From NCBI RefSeq assembly GCF_003335085.1, contig NZ_QPEJ01000018.1, forward strand, positions 558,001 to 622,000: a stretch of 64,000 nt of DNA. The letters are read 5' to 3'. Below, in pieces: positions 8,936 through 18,220 of the stretch (positions within the stretch are counted from its first letter, which is position 1; every line of letters starts with the position of its first letter). Source of the DNA: Polaribacter sp. WD7 (GTDB taxonomy: Bacteria > Bacteroidota > Bacteroidia > Flavobacteriales > Flavobacteriaceae). The notes under the pieces were generated by a model. That model was not told the DNA's origin and searched no databases. It worked only from the letters and a program-made list of their open reading frames with translations. The translations under genes and the position numbers were made by a program.

Positions 8936-10327
8936 TTACTTTGTAGAAAGTTCTGTAAAATACTTGTAAAAATATGGTATGGTTTCTATACCTTTTAAAT
9001 AGTTCCAGACCCCAAAATGTTCGTTAGGAGAATGAATTGCATCAGAATTTAAACCAAACCCCATTAAAATAGTTTTGCTTTTAAGTTCTTGTTCAAACAA
9101 GGCAACAATAGGTATGCTTCCGCCACTTCTTTGTGGTATTGGGGTTTTGCCAAAAGTTGTTTGGTAGGCTCTACTAGCGGCTTGATATGCTATAGTATCT
9201 ATTGGCGTAACGTAACCTTGACCACCATGATGGGGTGTAACTTTAACGGTTACAGTATCTGGTGCAATACTTTCAAAATGATTTTTAAAAAGTTCAGTAA
9301 TTTCTTTCCAGTTTTGGTTAGGTACCAAACGCATAGAAATTTTTGCATAGGCTTTACTTGCAATAACCGTTTTTGCTCCTTCTCCTGTATATCCTCCCCA
9401 AATACCATTAACGTCTAATGTAGGTCTAATAGAGTTACGTTCGTTAGTAGAATAGCCCTTTTCACCATATACTGCATCAATCTCTAATGCAGCTTTGTAT
9501 TTTTCTAAAGAAAAAGGAGCTTTTGCCATTTCTGACCTTTCTTTGGTAGATAAATTTTCTACCTTATCATAAAAACTAGGAATTGTAATATGATTATTTT
9601 TGTCATGCAAAGAAGCAATCATTTTGGTTAAAATATTAATTGGGTTTGCAACAGCACCTCCATATAAACCAGAATGTAAATCTCTATTAGGGCCAGTAAC
9701 TTCAACCTCTACGTAGCTCAAACCACGCAAACCTGTTGTTATAGAAGGTATATCATTGGCAATCATTCCTGTATCTGAAATTAGAATGACATCGTTGGCC
9801 AATTTTTCTGTATTTCTAGGCACAAACCAAGACAAACTTTCAGAGCCTATTTCTTCTTCACCCTCTATCATAAACTTTACATTACAAGGCAAATTACCTG
9901 TAACTGTCATATACTCTAAAGCCTTAACATGCATATACATTTGTCCTTTATCATCACATGAACCACGAGCAAAAATTGCTCCTTCTGGATGAATGTCTGT
10001 TGTTTTAAGAACAGGCTCAAAAGGAGGAGAATCCCACAGTTCTATAGGGTCTGCAGGTTGCACATCATAATGACCATAAACTAAAACAGTAGGTAAGTTT
10101 TTATCTATTATTTTTTCTCCGTAAATAATAGGATAACCAGGAGTTTCACACAATTCAACCTTATCACAACCAGCTTTTTTTAAACTTTCTAAGATAAAAT
10201 CAGCAGTATTTAAAACATCTTTTTTGTAGGCAGAATCTGCGCTAATAGAAGGCATTTTAAGTAAGGCTATCAATTCACTCAAAAAACGTGGTTTGTGTTT
10301 TTTTATGTACGAGTTAATGGTTTTCAT
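8936..10327 (-). CDS. M20 family dipeptidase (CNDP-like metallopeptidase)
   Basis: The 463-residue enzyme is a cytosolic M20 metallopeptidase that hydrolyses dipeptides using two metal ions. Visible ligands are H86 and D88 in YGHYDVQPA, the bridging aspartate in ARGSCDDKGQ (about 125), the EGEEEIGS glutamates (about 155-159) and the C-terminal IHSPNEHF histidine. The dimerisation domain lies between about 205 and 330. It has no signal peptide. It could process peptides brought in by the POT transporters encoded at 18.8-21.9 kb, which is inference. Confidence 0.92.
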   Translation of the reverse strand: MKTINSYIKKHKPRFLSELIALLKMPSISADSAYKKDVLNTADFILESLKKAGCDKVELCETPGYPIIYGEKIIDKNLPTVLVYGHYDVQPADPIELWDSPPFEPVLKTTDIHPEGAIFARGSCDDKGQMYMHVKALEYMTVTGNLPCNVKFMIEGEEEIGSESLSWFVPRNTEKLANDVILISDTGMIANDIPSITTGLRGLSYVEVEVTGPNRDLHSGLYGGAVANPINILTKMIASLHDKNNHITIPSFYDKVENLSTKERSEMAKAPFSLEKYKAALEIDAVYGEKGYSTNERNSIRPTLDVNGIWGGYTGEGAKTVIASKAYAKISMRLVPNQNWKEITELFKNHFESIAPDTVTVKVTPHHGGQGYVTPIDTIAYQAASRAYQTTFGKTPIPQRSGGSIPIVALFEQELKSKTILMGFGLNSDAIHSPNEHFGVWNYLKGIETIPYFYKYFTELSTK

Positions 10328-10379
10328 TTTAATGATTTTGGTGTTTTTATCAAAAATAGAAAAATAATAATGAACTACT

Positions 10380-10408
10380 TTGCAGTTTCTAACTATTGCT
10401 TATATTTG
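10380..10408 (+). promoter_or_regulatory. Promoter of tRNA-Leu
   Basis: TTG at 10380-10382, an 18-nt spacer and TATATTTG at 10401-10408 fit the Bacteroidota promoter, ending 23 nt before the tRNA. The 13-mer tatatttgcatcc is shared exactly with the region upstream of tRNA-Phe. Confidence 0.65.
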
Positions 10409-10431
10409 CATCCCAATTTATTGGTAAAGTC

Positions 10432-10513
10432 GCAGGCGTGGTGGAATTGGTAGACACGCTAGACTTAGGATCTAGTGCCGCGAGGTGTGAGAGTTCGAGT
10501 CTCTCCGCCTGTA
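10432..10513 (+). tRNA. tRNA-Leu (anticodon UAG)
   Basis: The 82-nt cloverleaf has an acceptor stem GCAGGCG paired with CGCCTGT (closing G-U pair), a D arm (TGGTAGACACG), an anticodon stem CTAGA/TCTAG around loop CTTAGGA with anticodon TAG (reads CUA), a short variable arm (class II, as for Leu), and a T arm GAGAGTTCGAGTCTCTC. The discriminator is A and CCA is not encoded. Confidence 0.97.
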
Positions 10514-10519
10514 CAAAAT

Positions 10520-10550
10520 AAACTTCTTGAGAAATCGAGAAGTTTTTTTT
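10520..10550 (+). terminator. Intrinsic terminator after tRNA-Leu
   Basis: aacttct and agaagtt form a stem around a 10-nt loop and are followed by a long T run. It lies directly beyond the tRNA and abuts the convergent thioesterase gene. Confidence 0.8.
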
Positions 10551-10987
10551 TACAAAAATATCTCTTCAAAGTTTTCAGATTTTTCTGCGTTGTCAAACAA
10601 GTGTTGTGCTTTTTTAGGAGGTGTTGTTAATTTTCGTTTTGTCAAATCTATCCAAGCTCCATAAACTTTAATTGTGGCAGATAGTTTGCCAGTTTCATTA
10701 AACACTCTGTGTTCAATTTTCCAACGCTCATTATTTGTTGATAAACCTAGTACTTTAAAATCTACTGTAATGGTTTCTCCTAAATGAATTTCTTTTCTAA
10801 AAGAAGTTTCTTCTGTAAATAAAATAGGACCAATGTTGTGCTTTGTAAATTCTTCTATAGAGAAATTTTGTTCCTTAAAAAAACGTACTCGTACTTCTGC
10901 TGCGTAATCATTATAAGCTGTATGACGCATGTGTCTATTAGGATCAAAATCAGACCACTTGGTATTAAATGATACTTTAAAGTTCAT
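10550..10987 (-). CDS. Acyl-CoA thioesterase, hotdog fold (4HBT family)
   Basis: The 145-residue protein matches YbgC/4HBT-type thioesterases: the N-terminal strand FNTKWSDFDPNRHMRHTAYNDYAAEVR carries the usual aspartate, His and Tyr-Asn positions, followed by the long hotdog helix and the strands EIHLGETITVDFKV and KIEHRVFNETGKLSATIKVYGAWIDL. It probably hydrolyses an acyl-CoA thioester in the cytoplasm; the substrate cannot be told. A terminator separates it from the upstream protease gene in the same direction, so it likely has its own promoter. Confidence 0.85.
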   Translation of the reverse strand: MNFKVSFNTKWSDFDPNRHMRHTAYNDYAAEVRVRFFKEQNFSIEEFTKHNIGPILFTEETSFRKEIHLGETITVDFKVLGLSTNNERWKIEHRVFNETGKLSATIKVYGAWIDLTKRKLTTPPKKAQHLFDNAEKSENFEEIFL

Positions 10988-11000
10988 ATTTTATAGATTA

Positions 11001-11041
11001 AAAAAACCTGATAAGTTTCTAAAAGAGAAATTCATCAGGTT
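11001..11041 (-). terminator. Intrinsic terminator after prc
   Basis: On the minus strand aacctgat pairs with atcaggtt, with further pairing of gaatttctc against the agaaactt side, followed by a run of T. It lies 22 bp beyond the Prc stop codon and just upstream of the thioesterase start. Confidence 0.75.
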
Positions 11042-11062
11042 ATAAAAAGTTATTGTTTATAC

Positions 11063-13192
11063 TTAATTTTTTACAATTTCATTTTTGTTGCTTAGTTTTA
11101 ATTCACTCAAAACATTTAGAGCTTCAGATACATATACATCTTTAGATAAATTTTTGTGCCACGCAATTCTTTTATCTTTTAATGAAGGATCTGTTTTATA
11201 TAAATCTAATTCATATTTTGGAGAAACAAATTCTAAGTTAGATTTATAATCAAAAACAGATTTAAATTTTTTAGATGCCTTCTCTTGCTCATCATTTTCT
11301 TTAAAAAACTCATCTATATTTAATGAATATGTTGTGTCATCTTGATTTTCTTTTAACCATTTAGCGTATTTGTTTATCAATTTAAACTTAGGGTCTGCAC
11401 TAATTCTTTGCTTACTATTATATATAACATCAGTAAAATTAGAATAAGAATTGGTTTGCACATAGTTTACTTGTTTTACTTTATTCCAAGCCAAAGCTCC
11501 GTCTAAATCACGTTCACCAAATTTCATATAGCTATATCTACTCGGGATGGCAATATCAGAATATACACCTTCAATTTGAGTAGAACCACCATTAATTCTA
11601 TAAAATTTCTGGATAGTCATTTTTAATGCGCCTAAATCTTTATTGTATTTTGTAAATTGATTTATTGGCAATACGCTTTGTACAGTTCCTTTTCCGTAAG
11701 TTTGATTACCACCAATAATTATAGCTCTTTTATAGTCTTGCATTGCCGCCGCAAAAATTTCTGAAGCAGAGGCAGAAAATTCATTTACCAGCACTACTAC
11801 AGCACCATCCCATTGCATTTTAGGATCAATATCTTTCTTTACAATAGGGTCTTCTCCTCTGTATTTTATTTGTACTACAGGACCTTTTTCTATAAATAAA
11901 CCACTAATTTCTATAGCTGTTTTTAAAGAGCCCCCACCATTATTTCTCAAATCAACAATTAAACCAGTAACACCTTCTTCTTTTAATCTTTCAATTTCCT
12001 TTTCCATGTCTTTGGCAGAATCTCTATAGTTTTGATCGTCAAAATTGATGTAAAATTTGGGTAGATCTATAATTGCATATTTTTTTCCTTCTTTTTCTAC
12101 AATACTAGATTTTACAAAAGTTTCTTCAAGCTCTACAACATCTCTAATAATAGAAATTATTTTGTTAGAACCGTCCATTTTTTTCTTAACAGTCAAACGT
12201 ACTTCTGTTCCTTTTTTACCTTTGATAAATTTAATAGCATCATCTAAACGCATACCTACTATATCTAAAGGTTCTTCATCTCCTTGAGCCACTTCTAAAA
12301 TAATATCTCCAGATTCTAAATCTCCCTGTTTCCAAGCAGGTCCTCCAGAAACCAGTTCAAAAACATGAGTATAGATTCCTTTTTTCTGCAAACGTGCTCC
12401 TATACCTTCCAATTTACCAGACATATCTTGGTCAAACCTTTCCTTAGTTCTAGGTGCCATATACGTTGTATGAGGGTCAAAAGCGCTAACAACACTATTT
12501 AAAAAGGTAGAAAACCAATCTTCATGTTCTAATTCTTCTATTCTTAAGTAAAGCTCATCCATATTTTTCAGAACTTCAGTTCTAGCCTCTTTTTCTAATT
12601 CTGAAAAACTTTTTTTCTTATATTTTTTGTCTTTTTGTGCGTTTAATTTTTGTTTTTCTGTTTTATCTTGAATCCTGATTAAGGTGCTCAACTTCATTTG
12701 TTTTCTCCAATAATCAATAAGTTCATTTTCGTTTTTTGCAAAAGGTACCTTTTCATAATCTACATCTATTATTTCTTTCTTTTTGTAGTCAAAAGGTTGT
12801 GCTAAAAGATCTCCATAATATGATTTTGCATTTTTAATTTTTTCTGAGAATCTGGTGTAAACCAAATTATAAAAACTAACATCCTCACTAAGTAATTGAT
12901 TGTCTATTAGATATTTGTATTTAGAGAATTCTTTTATGTCTTTTTGAGTAAAATATCTTTTGTTAGGGTCTAAACCGTTAATAAATTCTTCGTAAACATG
13001 TTCAGAAAAATCGTCATTCATGTCTTTTACTACAAAATGACTTCTAGTTAAAATATTTCTTAAAATATATATAAGTACTTTGTCTTTTTCTGGGTCAGAA
13101 TTATTGTTACTTAACGTATTTGCTTGAAATTGAAAACTGGTTATAATAAGTAAAGCAGCTAATAATAGGGTAATTCTTTGTTTCGACTTCAT
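11063..13192 (-). CDS. prc: Carboxy-terminal processing protease (tail-specific protease Prc, S41 family)
   Basis: The 709-residue protein has an N-terminal hydrophobic export signal (LLLAALLIITSFQFQA), an alpha-helical N-domain (about 30-235), a PDZ domain (about 240-330; GIGARLQKKGIYTHVFELV, GGPAWKQGDLESGD), the S41 core with the serine segment NEFSASASEIFAAAMQDY and the lysine segment TYGKGTVQSVLP, and a C-terminal DUF3340-type tail. It acts in the periplasm as a Ser/Lys-dyad protease that trims or degrades envelope proteins from the C-terminus. It is monocistronic, divergent from surE, with its own terminator. Confidence 0.93.
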   Translation of the reverse strand: MKSKQRITLLLAALLIITSFQFQANTLSNNNSDPEKDKVLIYILRNILTRSHFVVKDMNDDFSEHVYEEFINGLDPNKRYFTQKDIKEFSKYKYLIDNQLLSEDVSFYNLVYTRFSEKIKNAKSYYGDLLAQPFDYKKKEIIDVDYEKVPFAKNENELIDYWRKQMKLSTLIRIQDKTEKQKLNAQKDKKYKKKSFSELEKEARTEVLKNMDELYLRIEELEHEDWFSTFLNSVVSAFDPHTTYMAPRTKERFDQDMSGKLEGIGARLQKKGIYTHVFELVSGGPAWKQGDLESGDIILEVAQGDEEPLDIVGMRLDDAIKFIKGKKGTEVRLTVKKKMDGSNKIISIIRDVVELEETFVKSSIVEKEGKKYAIIDLPKFYINFDDQNYRDSAKDMEKEIERLKEEGVTGLIVDLRNNGGGSLKTAIEISGLFIEKGPVVQIKYRGEDPIVKKDIDPKMQWDGAVVVLVNEFSASASEIFAAAMQDYKRAIIIGGNQTYGKGTVQSVLPINQFTKYNKDLGALKMTIQKFYRINGGSTQIEGVYSDIAIPSRYSYMKFGERDLDGALAWNKVKQVNYVQTNSYSNFTDVIYNSKQRISADPKFKLINKYAKWLKENQDDTTYSLNIDEFFKENDEQEKASKKFKSVFDYKSNLEFVSPKYELDLYKTDPSLKDKRIAWHKNLSKDVYVSEALNVLSELKLSNKNEIVKN

Positions 13193-13493
13193 AAATCTTC
13201 TTTCGATATAAATTTAACAATTGTATTTAGTTACTTGCTAATCTACTAAAATAATGCCAAAAAATAGCAAGGTCTTTTAGTTTAACTTTTTCTTATAAAT
13301 TACTTAAAAGATATCAGGTATAATTTTTTTGTTTCTTATAGATATTTTACAGATGTTATAGAATTATCAAGGTTTATAAACTTAGTTGTTTAATTACTCA
13401 TAATATTACATGAAAAGGTGGTTTTTATTCTTTAGGAAATGTTAAAAAGAAAATCGGGTAAAATCAATTACATTTGTAACTAAAATTCTAGAT
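13193..13493. other. Divergent intergenic region between prc and surE
   Basis: This 301-bp AT-rich gap holds the promoters of both genes. On the plus strand TACATTTG at 13469-13476 fits the -7 consensus, 17 nt before the surE ATG. I see no small ORF, tRNA or strong hairpin in it. Confidence 0.5.
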
Positions 13494-14264
13494 ATGCAAG
13501 ACAAACCCTTAATTTTAGTAACTAATGATGATGGAATTACAGCTCCTGGATTAAGAGCTCTGATACGAATTATGAATAAAATTGGCGAAGTTGTAGTAGT
13601 TGCTCCTGATAGTCCACAAAGCGGAATGGGGCATGCTATAACAGTAGATAATGTGTTGACTTGTAACCCTATAACTATAGATGAAGGTCCGCAATTAGAA
13701 TATACATGTTCTGGAACACCAGCAGATTGTGTTAAATTAGCAGTAAACGAAATTCTAAATAGAAAACCAGATTTGTGCGTTTCTGGCATTAATCATGGGT
13801 CAAATTCTTCTATCAATGTAATTTATTCTGGAACTATGAGTGCTGCTATTGAAGCGGGTATAGAAGGAATTCCGGCAATAGGATTTTCTTTGTTAGATTT
13901 TAAATGGCATGCAGATTTTAAACCTTCTGAAGATTATGTGAAAAATATTACGTTAAATGCTTTATTAAATGGTATTCCTGAAGGGGTTGTATTAAATGTA
14001 AATATTCCAAATTTAAAAAAAGAAGAAATTAAAGGAGTAAAAATTTGTAGACAAGCAAACGGATATTGGAGAGAAGATTTTGACAAAAGAAAGAGTCCTT
14101 TTGGTAAAGAATATTATTGGCTTTCTGGTGAGTTTGTTAATAAAGATAAAGGCCAAGATACAGATGTACATGCTTTAGAGAGTGGTTATGTATCTGTTGT
14201 ACCTGTTCAGTTTGATATGACAGCACACCATATGATTCAAAAAATAAATTCTTGGGAGCTCTAA
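13494..14264 (+). CDS. surE: 5'/3'-nucleotidase SurE
   Basis: The 256-residue protein has the SurE metal site VTNDDGITAPG (D12-D13 pair) near its N-terminus, followed by VVAPDSPQSGMGHAIT, CSGTPADCVKLA and CVSGINHGSN, all hallmarks of the family. It dephosphorylates nucleoside monophosphates and works in stationary-phase or stress survival in other bacteria. It starts an operon: its end overlaps the next gene by 13 nt, and lpxB follows. Confidence 0.96.
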   Translation: MQDKPLILVTNDDGITAPGLRALIRIMNKIGEVVVVAPDSPQSGMGHAITVDNVLTCNPITIDEGPQLEYTCSGTPADCVKLAVNEILNRKPDLCVSGINHGSNSSINVIYSGTMSAAIEAGIEGIPAIGFSLLDFKWHADFKPSEDYVKNITLNALLNGIPEGVVLNVNIPNLKKEEIKGVKICRQANGYWREDFDKRKSPFGKEYYWLSGEFVNKDKGQDTDVHALESGYVSVVPVQFDMTAHHMIQKINSWEL

Positions 14265-14539
14265 AAAAAGAAATTTTTATAGGTGTTTTTGTTGCACTTT
14301 TTGCCACTTTTGGAGGCTTGTATCTTTATTTAGAATATTTCTCTAAATTTGGCTTTAATGAGACGCTTGTAATGATTCAGGAAGGAGATTTATACGGTAA
14401 AGTTTTGTCTATTGCTGCAATACCTAATTTGTTCGTGTTTTTTATTTTTATAAAAAAGAAACAAGACCAGAGAGCTAAAGGTGTTTTGTTAGCCACTATT
14501 TTAATTGCATTTACCACACTAATTCTAAAGTTAGTCTAA
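14252..14539 (+). CDS. Small membrane protein between surE and lpxB
   Basis: The 95-residue product starts at a TTG inside the end of surE (13-nt overlap). It has three hydrophobic segments: IFIGVFVALFATFGGLYLYL, a middle one (LSIAAIPNLFVFFIFI, followed by KKKQDQRAKG) and a C-terminal LLATILIAFTTLILKLV. I recall equivalents next to lpxB in other Flavobacteriaceae, but I know no function. It ends 1 nt before lpxB begins, so co-expression with lipid A synthesis is likely. Confidence 0.75.
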   Translation: MGALKKEIFIGVFVALFATFGGLYLYLEYFSKFGFNETLVMIQEGDLYGKVLSIAAIPNLFVFFIFIKKKQDQRAKGVLLATILIAFTTLILKLV

Positions 14540-14540
14540 A

Positions 14541-15650
14541 ATGAAATATTACATTATAGCAGGAGAAGCTTCTGGAGATTTACATGGTTCTAATCTAATG
14601 AAATCTCTTTATAAAGAAGATGCAAATGCAGAGATTAGATTTTGGGGTGGAGATTTGATGAAAAGTGTTGGAGGAACACTAGTAAGCCATTATAAAGAAC
14701 GTGCATTTATGGGCTTTTTAGAGGTGTTACTTAACCTTAGAAAGGTTATGGTTTTTATTAAGTTTTGTAAAAAGGATATTGAGGTCTTTAATCCAGATGT
14801 AATTATTTTTATAGACAATTCTGGCTTTAATTTACGTATCGCAAAATGGGCGAAAGAAAACAATTTTAGAACCAATTATTATATATCTCCGCAAGTTTGG
14901 GCAAGTAGAGCAAGTAGGGTTAAAGCTATTAAAAGAGATATTGATAAAATGTTTGTAATACTTCCTTTTGAAAAAGCATTTTACAAAAAATTTGATTACG
15001 ATGTAGTTTTTGTTGGTCATCCTTTAATTGATGGTATTGCAGATAGAAAACAAACTGACATTCATCAATTTAAAAAAGAATATCAACTTACAGATAAACC
15101 TATAATTGCCTTATTACCTGGTAGTAGAAAGCAAGAAATAACCAAAATGCTGTTGGTCATGTTGTCTTTGATAGAAGATTTTGCAGATTATCAGTTTGTC
15201 ATTGCTGGTGCGCCAAGTCAAGATTTTAGTTTTTATAAAAATATTATAGGTCATAGAAAAGTTAGTTTTATTAATAATAAAACATACGATTTATTAAGCG
15301 TTTCTTATGCTGCTTTGGTGGCATCTGGAACAGCAACTCTAGAAACAGCCTTATTTAAAGTACCTCAAGTAGTTTGTTATAAAGGGGGTAATGTTTCGTA
15401 TCAAATTGCAAAAAGAATTATTACCTTAAAATACATTTCTTTAGTGAATTTAATTACGGATAAAGAAGTGGTAAAAGAGCTTATTCAACACGATTTTAAT
15501 AGCAGAAATTTAAAGAAAGAGTTGACAAAAATTTTGGATGAAACACATCGTCAAAAATTATTTTTAGATTATTTTGAATTAGAGAAAAAATTAGGAGGAA
15601 AAGGTGCTTCACAAAAAGTAGCCAAACAAGTCGTAGCCCAATTAAAATAA
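14541..15650 (+). CDS. lpxB: Lipid-A-disaccharide synthase
   Basis: The 369-residue GT19 glycosyltransferase joins UDP-2,3-diacylglucosamine and lipid X to make the lipid A disaccharide at the inner membrane. It opens with YYIIAGEASGDLHGSNLM, the signature LpxB start, and contains FIDNSGFNLRIAKW, YYISPQVWASR, LLPGSRKQEI and SGTATLETALFKVPQVVCYK. Its length matches the family. It sits in an operon with surE and the small membrane protein, 5 nt before the NlpC/P60 gene. Confidence 0.97.
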   Translation: MKYYIIAGEASGDLHGSNLMKSLYKEDANAEIRFWGGDLMKSVGGTLVSHYKERAFMGFLEVLLNLRKVMVFIKFCKKDIEVFNPDVIIFIDNSGFNLRIAKWAKENNFRTNYYISPQVWASRASRVKAIKRDIDKMFVILPFEKAFYKKFDYDVVFVGHPLIDGIADRKQTDIHQFKKEYQLTDKPIIALLPGSRKQEITKMLLVMLSLIEDFADYQFVIAGAPSQDFSFYKNIIGHRKVSFINNKTYDLLSVSYAALVASGTATLETALFKVPQVVCYKGGNVSYQIAKRIITLKYISLVNLITDKEVVKELIQHDFNSRNLKKELTKILDETHRQKLFLDYFELEKKLGGKGASQKVAKQVVAQLK

Positions 15651-15655
15651 AAATT

Positions 15656-16138
15656 TTGAAGAAAATTATTTTTTTGATACTTTTAATTTCTTTGATAATG
15701 AGTGCCTGCTCATCTTCTAAAACCATATCAAAAAAGCCTGCAAAAAAACCAGTTTCTAAAGTTGATAAAATTGTTGCTAATGCTATGCAATATAGAGGGG
15801 TTGGTTATAAATTTGGAGGAACAACCAAACGTGGTATGGATTGTTCTGGTATTGTATATGTTGCCTACGGTAGTCAAAACGTGTTGTTGCCAAGAATATC
15901 AAGAGATATGGCAAAGAGAGGCAAAAAAGTCTCTTTGAATAAGGTTAAAAAAGGCGATTTGCTTTTTTTTAAAACAAATAAAGGAAGAAGAAGTATCAAT
16001 CACGTTGGTTTGGTAGTATCTCATCAAAAAGGAGTTATACGTTTTATACACTCTACTACTTCTAGAGGTGTTATTGTATCTTCACTTTTAGAAAAATATT
16101 GGAAAAACTCTTTCGTAAAAGCAACACGTATCTTATAA
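15656..16138 (+). CDS. NlpC/P60 (C40) peptidase lipoprotein
   Basis: A TTG start 5 nt after lpxB gives a lipoprotein signal, ISLIMSACSSSK, with Cys19 as the lipidation site. The catalytic domain follows a short lysine-rich linker: GMDCSGIVYVAYG holds the Cys, INHVGLVV the His, and IRFIHSTTSRGVIV the third strand. It should cut peptidoglycan stem peptides (gamma-D-Glu linkages) from a membrane anchor. Spacing indicates co-transcription with lpxB. Confidence 0.92.
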   Translation: MKKIIFLILLISLIMSACSSSKTISKKPAKKPVSKVDKIVANAMQYRGVGYKFGGTTKRGMDCSGIVYVAYGSQNVLLPRISRDMAKRGKKVSLNKVKKGDLLFFKTNKGRRSINHVGLVVSHQKGVIRFIHSTTSRGVIVSSLLEKYWKNSFVKATRIL

Positions 16139-16198
16139 ATACACCAACGTAAACTAAAAAATACAAGCTTCACGTTTTTTTAGTAACTTTATGGTGCT

Positions 16199-18220
16199 AT
16201 GAAAAGGTTATTAAGCTATTTACCACTTTACTTTGTTGTATTTTTAATTCTTGGAATTTCTTTCCAGTTTTTTAGCGGTATTTGGAAATTTGGCTTTCTA
16301 AAATTATTTTTTCTCATCATTTTAATATCATTTTTTTTATTGGTAAAACGTAAGGTTTTAGGCACCTTATTTGTATTCTTATTGTTTTTTTTAATAGGAG
16401 TTTCTTCAGTTTACGTTAATGAAGATTGTTATTATGACAACTATTATCAATATTATATTACAGAAGATACAACACTATTTTTACAGATTGATGAGGTCTT
16501 AAAACCAGGTAATTTTTATAAAAAATACAAAGCTAAAGTTATTCAAGTTGATGGTGAAGTTACCAAAGGGAAAATTCTCTTAAATGTTTTACATGACAGC
16601 GTTTCAAAAGTATTAAAAGTGGATGATCGTATTCTGTTGAAACCCCAATTAAAAAAGTTAATTCCGCCTTTAAATCCGCATCAATTTGATTATCAAAGTT
16701 ATTTAGCAAAACAAGGTATTCATGAACAGATTTTTACAACAAATAATGAATTTTTAAAAATAGACAATACACAGACTACCTTACTAGGTTTATCCGCCAA
16801 AGTAAGAACCAATATTACAGAAACTTTACAGAAATATAATTTTGAAAAAAATGAATTGGCTGTTATAAATGCACTGTTATTGGGGCAAAGACAAGATATT
16901 TCTAAAGCCTTAATTACAGACTACCAAAACGCGGGAGCTATTCATATTTTAGCAGTTTCAGGGTTACATGTTGGTATTATCTTATTAATTTTAAACTTTA
17001 TTTTTAAACCCTTAGAAACTCTTAAAAACGGCAAACTTATAAAAATCTTAGTGATTTTATTATTGCTTTGGGCCTTTGCTTTTATTGCAGGTTTATCTGC
17101 TTCTGTGGTAAGAGCGGTAACAATGTTTTCTTTTGTTGCTGTGGCTATGTCTATAAAAAGAAAAGGCATAGTAGAGTTCTCTTTTATAACCTCTTTATTT
17201 TTGCTATTACTTGTAAAACCTATGTTTCTGTTTAATGTAGGTTTTCAGCTCAGTTATTTAGCTGTTTTTGGTATTTTATGGATACAGCCTAAATTGTATT
17301 CTATTTGGCAACCTAAAAACAAAATAGTAGATTTTTTTTGGAAGTTATGTACCGTTTCTGTTGCTGCTCAAGTGGGTATTTTACCGCTAAGTATTTTTTA
17401 TTTTCAGCAGTTTCCAGCTTTATTTCTAATATCTAATTTAGTTATTATCCCTTTTTTAGGAGTTATTTTAGTAGGAGGAATTTTAGTGATTATAACGTCC
17501 CTTTTTGAAATTTTACCACAGTTTGTTGCTGATTTATACGGACTAACAATTTCGGAAATGAATCGTTTTGTAAGTTGGGTTTCTCATCAAGAAGCCTTTT
17601 TATTCAAGGAGTTAGCCATTTCATTTTGGATGATGATATGTTGCTATGTAACGATATTTCTGGGCATTTTTTTCTTGTTGAAAAAGACGCAAAAACAACT
17701 ACTTTATTTTTTGTTTTCTATTGTTTTAGTGCAAACTCTTTTTCTTTACGAAAGAAACAAAGTTCAGCATAAAAACGAATTTTTAGTCTTTCATAAAAGT
17801 AAACATTCTTTATTGGGAAAACGAGTTGGAAAAAAAATGTATGTTCATAATCAAGTAGGTAATCCATTAGTTTTAGATGAAAAAATATTAAAAAGATATC
17901 AAATTTCTGAACACCTTAAATCTATTGAGGTTTCCGATTTTAAAAATATTCAGACATTTTCAAATCAACAAATTTTAATAGTTGATAGCCTCGGTATTTA
18001 TAAGGTAAGAGGTCTTAACAATCCTTTAGTAATCTTACAACACTCGCCCAAAATAAGTTTAGAAAGATTGATACAGAGCATAAAACCAAATCAAATTATT
18101 GTTGATGGTTCTAATTACAAAACAGATATTGTACGATGGAAAAATATTGCTGTACAACATCAAGTTCCTTTTCATTATACAGGAGAGCAAGGTGCTTTTG
18201 TCTTAGAAAATACGCTATAG
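16199..18220 (+). CDS. comEC: ComEC/Rec2 family DNA-uptake membrane protein
   Basis: The 673-residue protein has N-terminal membrane segments, a DUF4131-like soluble part (about 85-190) and the multi-pass Competence domain (about 210-510) with the conserved segment AGAIHILAVSGLHVGIILLI. ComEC forms the inner-membrane channel for single-stranded DNA uptake. The C-terminal 150 residues resemble a reduced metallo-beta-lactamase-like region but show no HxHxDH motif, unlike long ComEC proteins. The gene's end overlaps the convergent thioredoxin gene by 6 nt. No other competence gene is nearby. Confidence 0.9.
   Translation: MKRLLSYLPLYFVVFLILGISFQFFSGIWKFGFLKLFFLIILISFFLLVKRKVLGTLFVFLLFFLIGVSSVYVNEDCYYDNYYQYYITEDTTLFLQIDEVLKPGNFYKKYKAKVIQVDGEVTKGKILLNVLHDSVSKVLKVDDRILLKPQLKKLIPPLNPHQFDYQSYLAKQGIHEQIFTTNNEFLKIDNTQTTLLGLSAKVRTNITETLQKYNFEKNELAVINALLLGQRQDISKALITDYQNAGAIHILAVSGLHVGIILLILNFIFKPLETLKNGKLIKILVILLLLWAFAFIAGLSASVVRAVTMFSFVAVAMSIKRKGIVEFSFITSLFLLLLVKPMFLFNVGFQLSYLAVFGILWIQPKLYSIWQPKNKIVDFFWKLCTVSVAAQVGILPLSIFYFQQFPALFLISNLVIIPFLGVILVGGILVIITSLFEILPQFVADLYGLTISEMNRFVSWVSHQEAFLFKELAISFWMMICCYVTIFLGIFFLLKKTQKQLLYFLFSIVLVQTLFLYERNKVQHKNEFLVFHKSKHSLLGKRVGKKMYVHNQVGNPLVLDEKILKRYQISEHLKSIEVSDFKNIQTFSNQQILIVDSLGIYKVRGLNNPLVILQHSPKISLERLIQSIKPNQIIVDGSNYKTDIVRWKNIAVQHQVPFHYTGEQGAFVLENTL

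Noticed and set aside
13442..13789. 115-codon minus-strand frame over surE
   Set aside because: It is a shadow of surE, whose plus-strand motifs are unmistakable.
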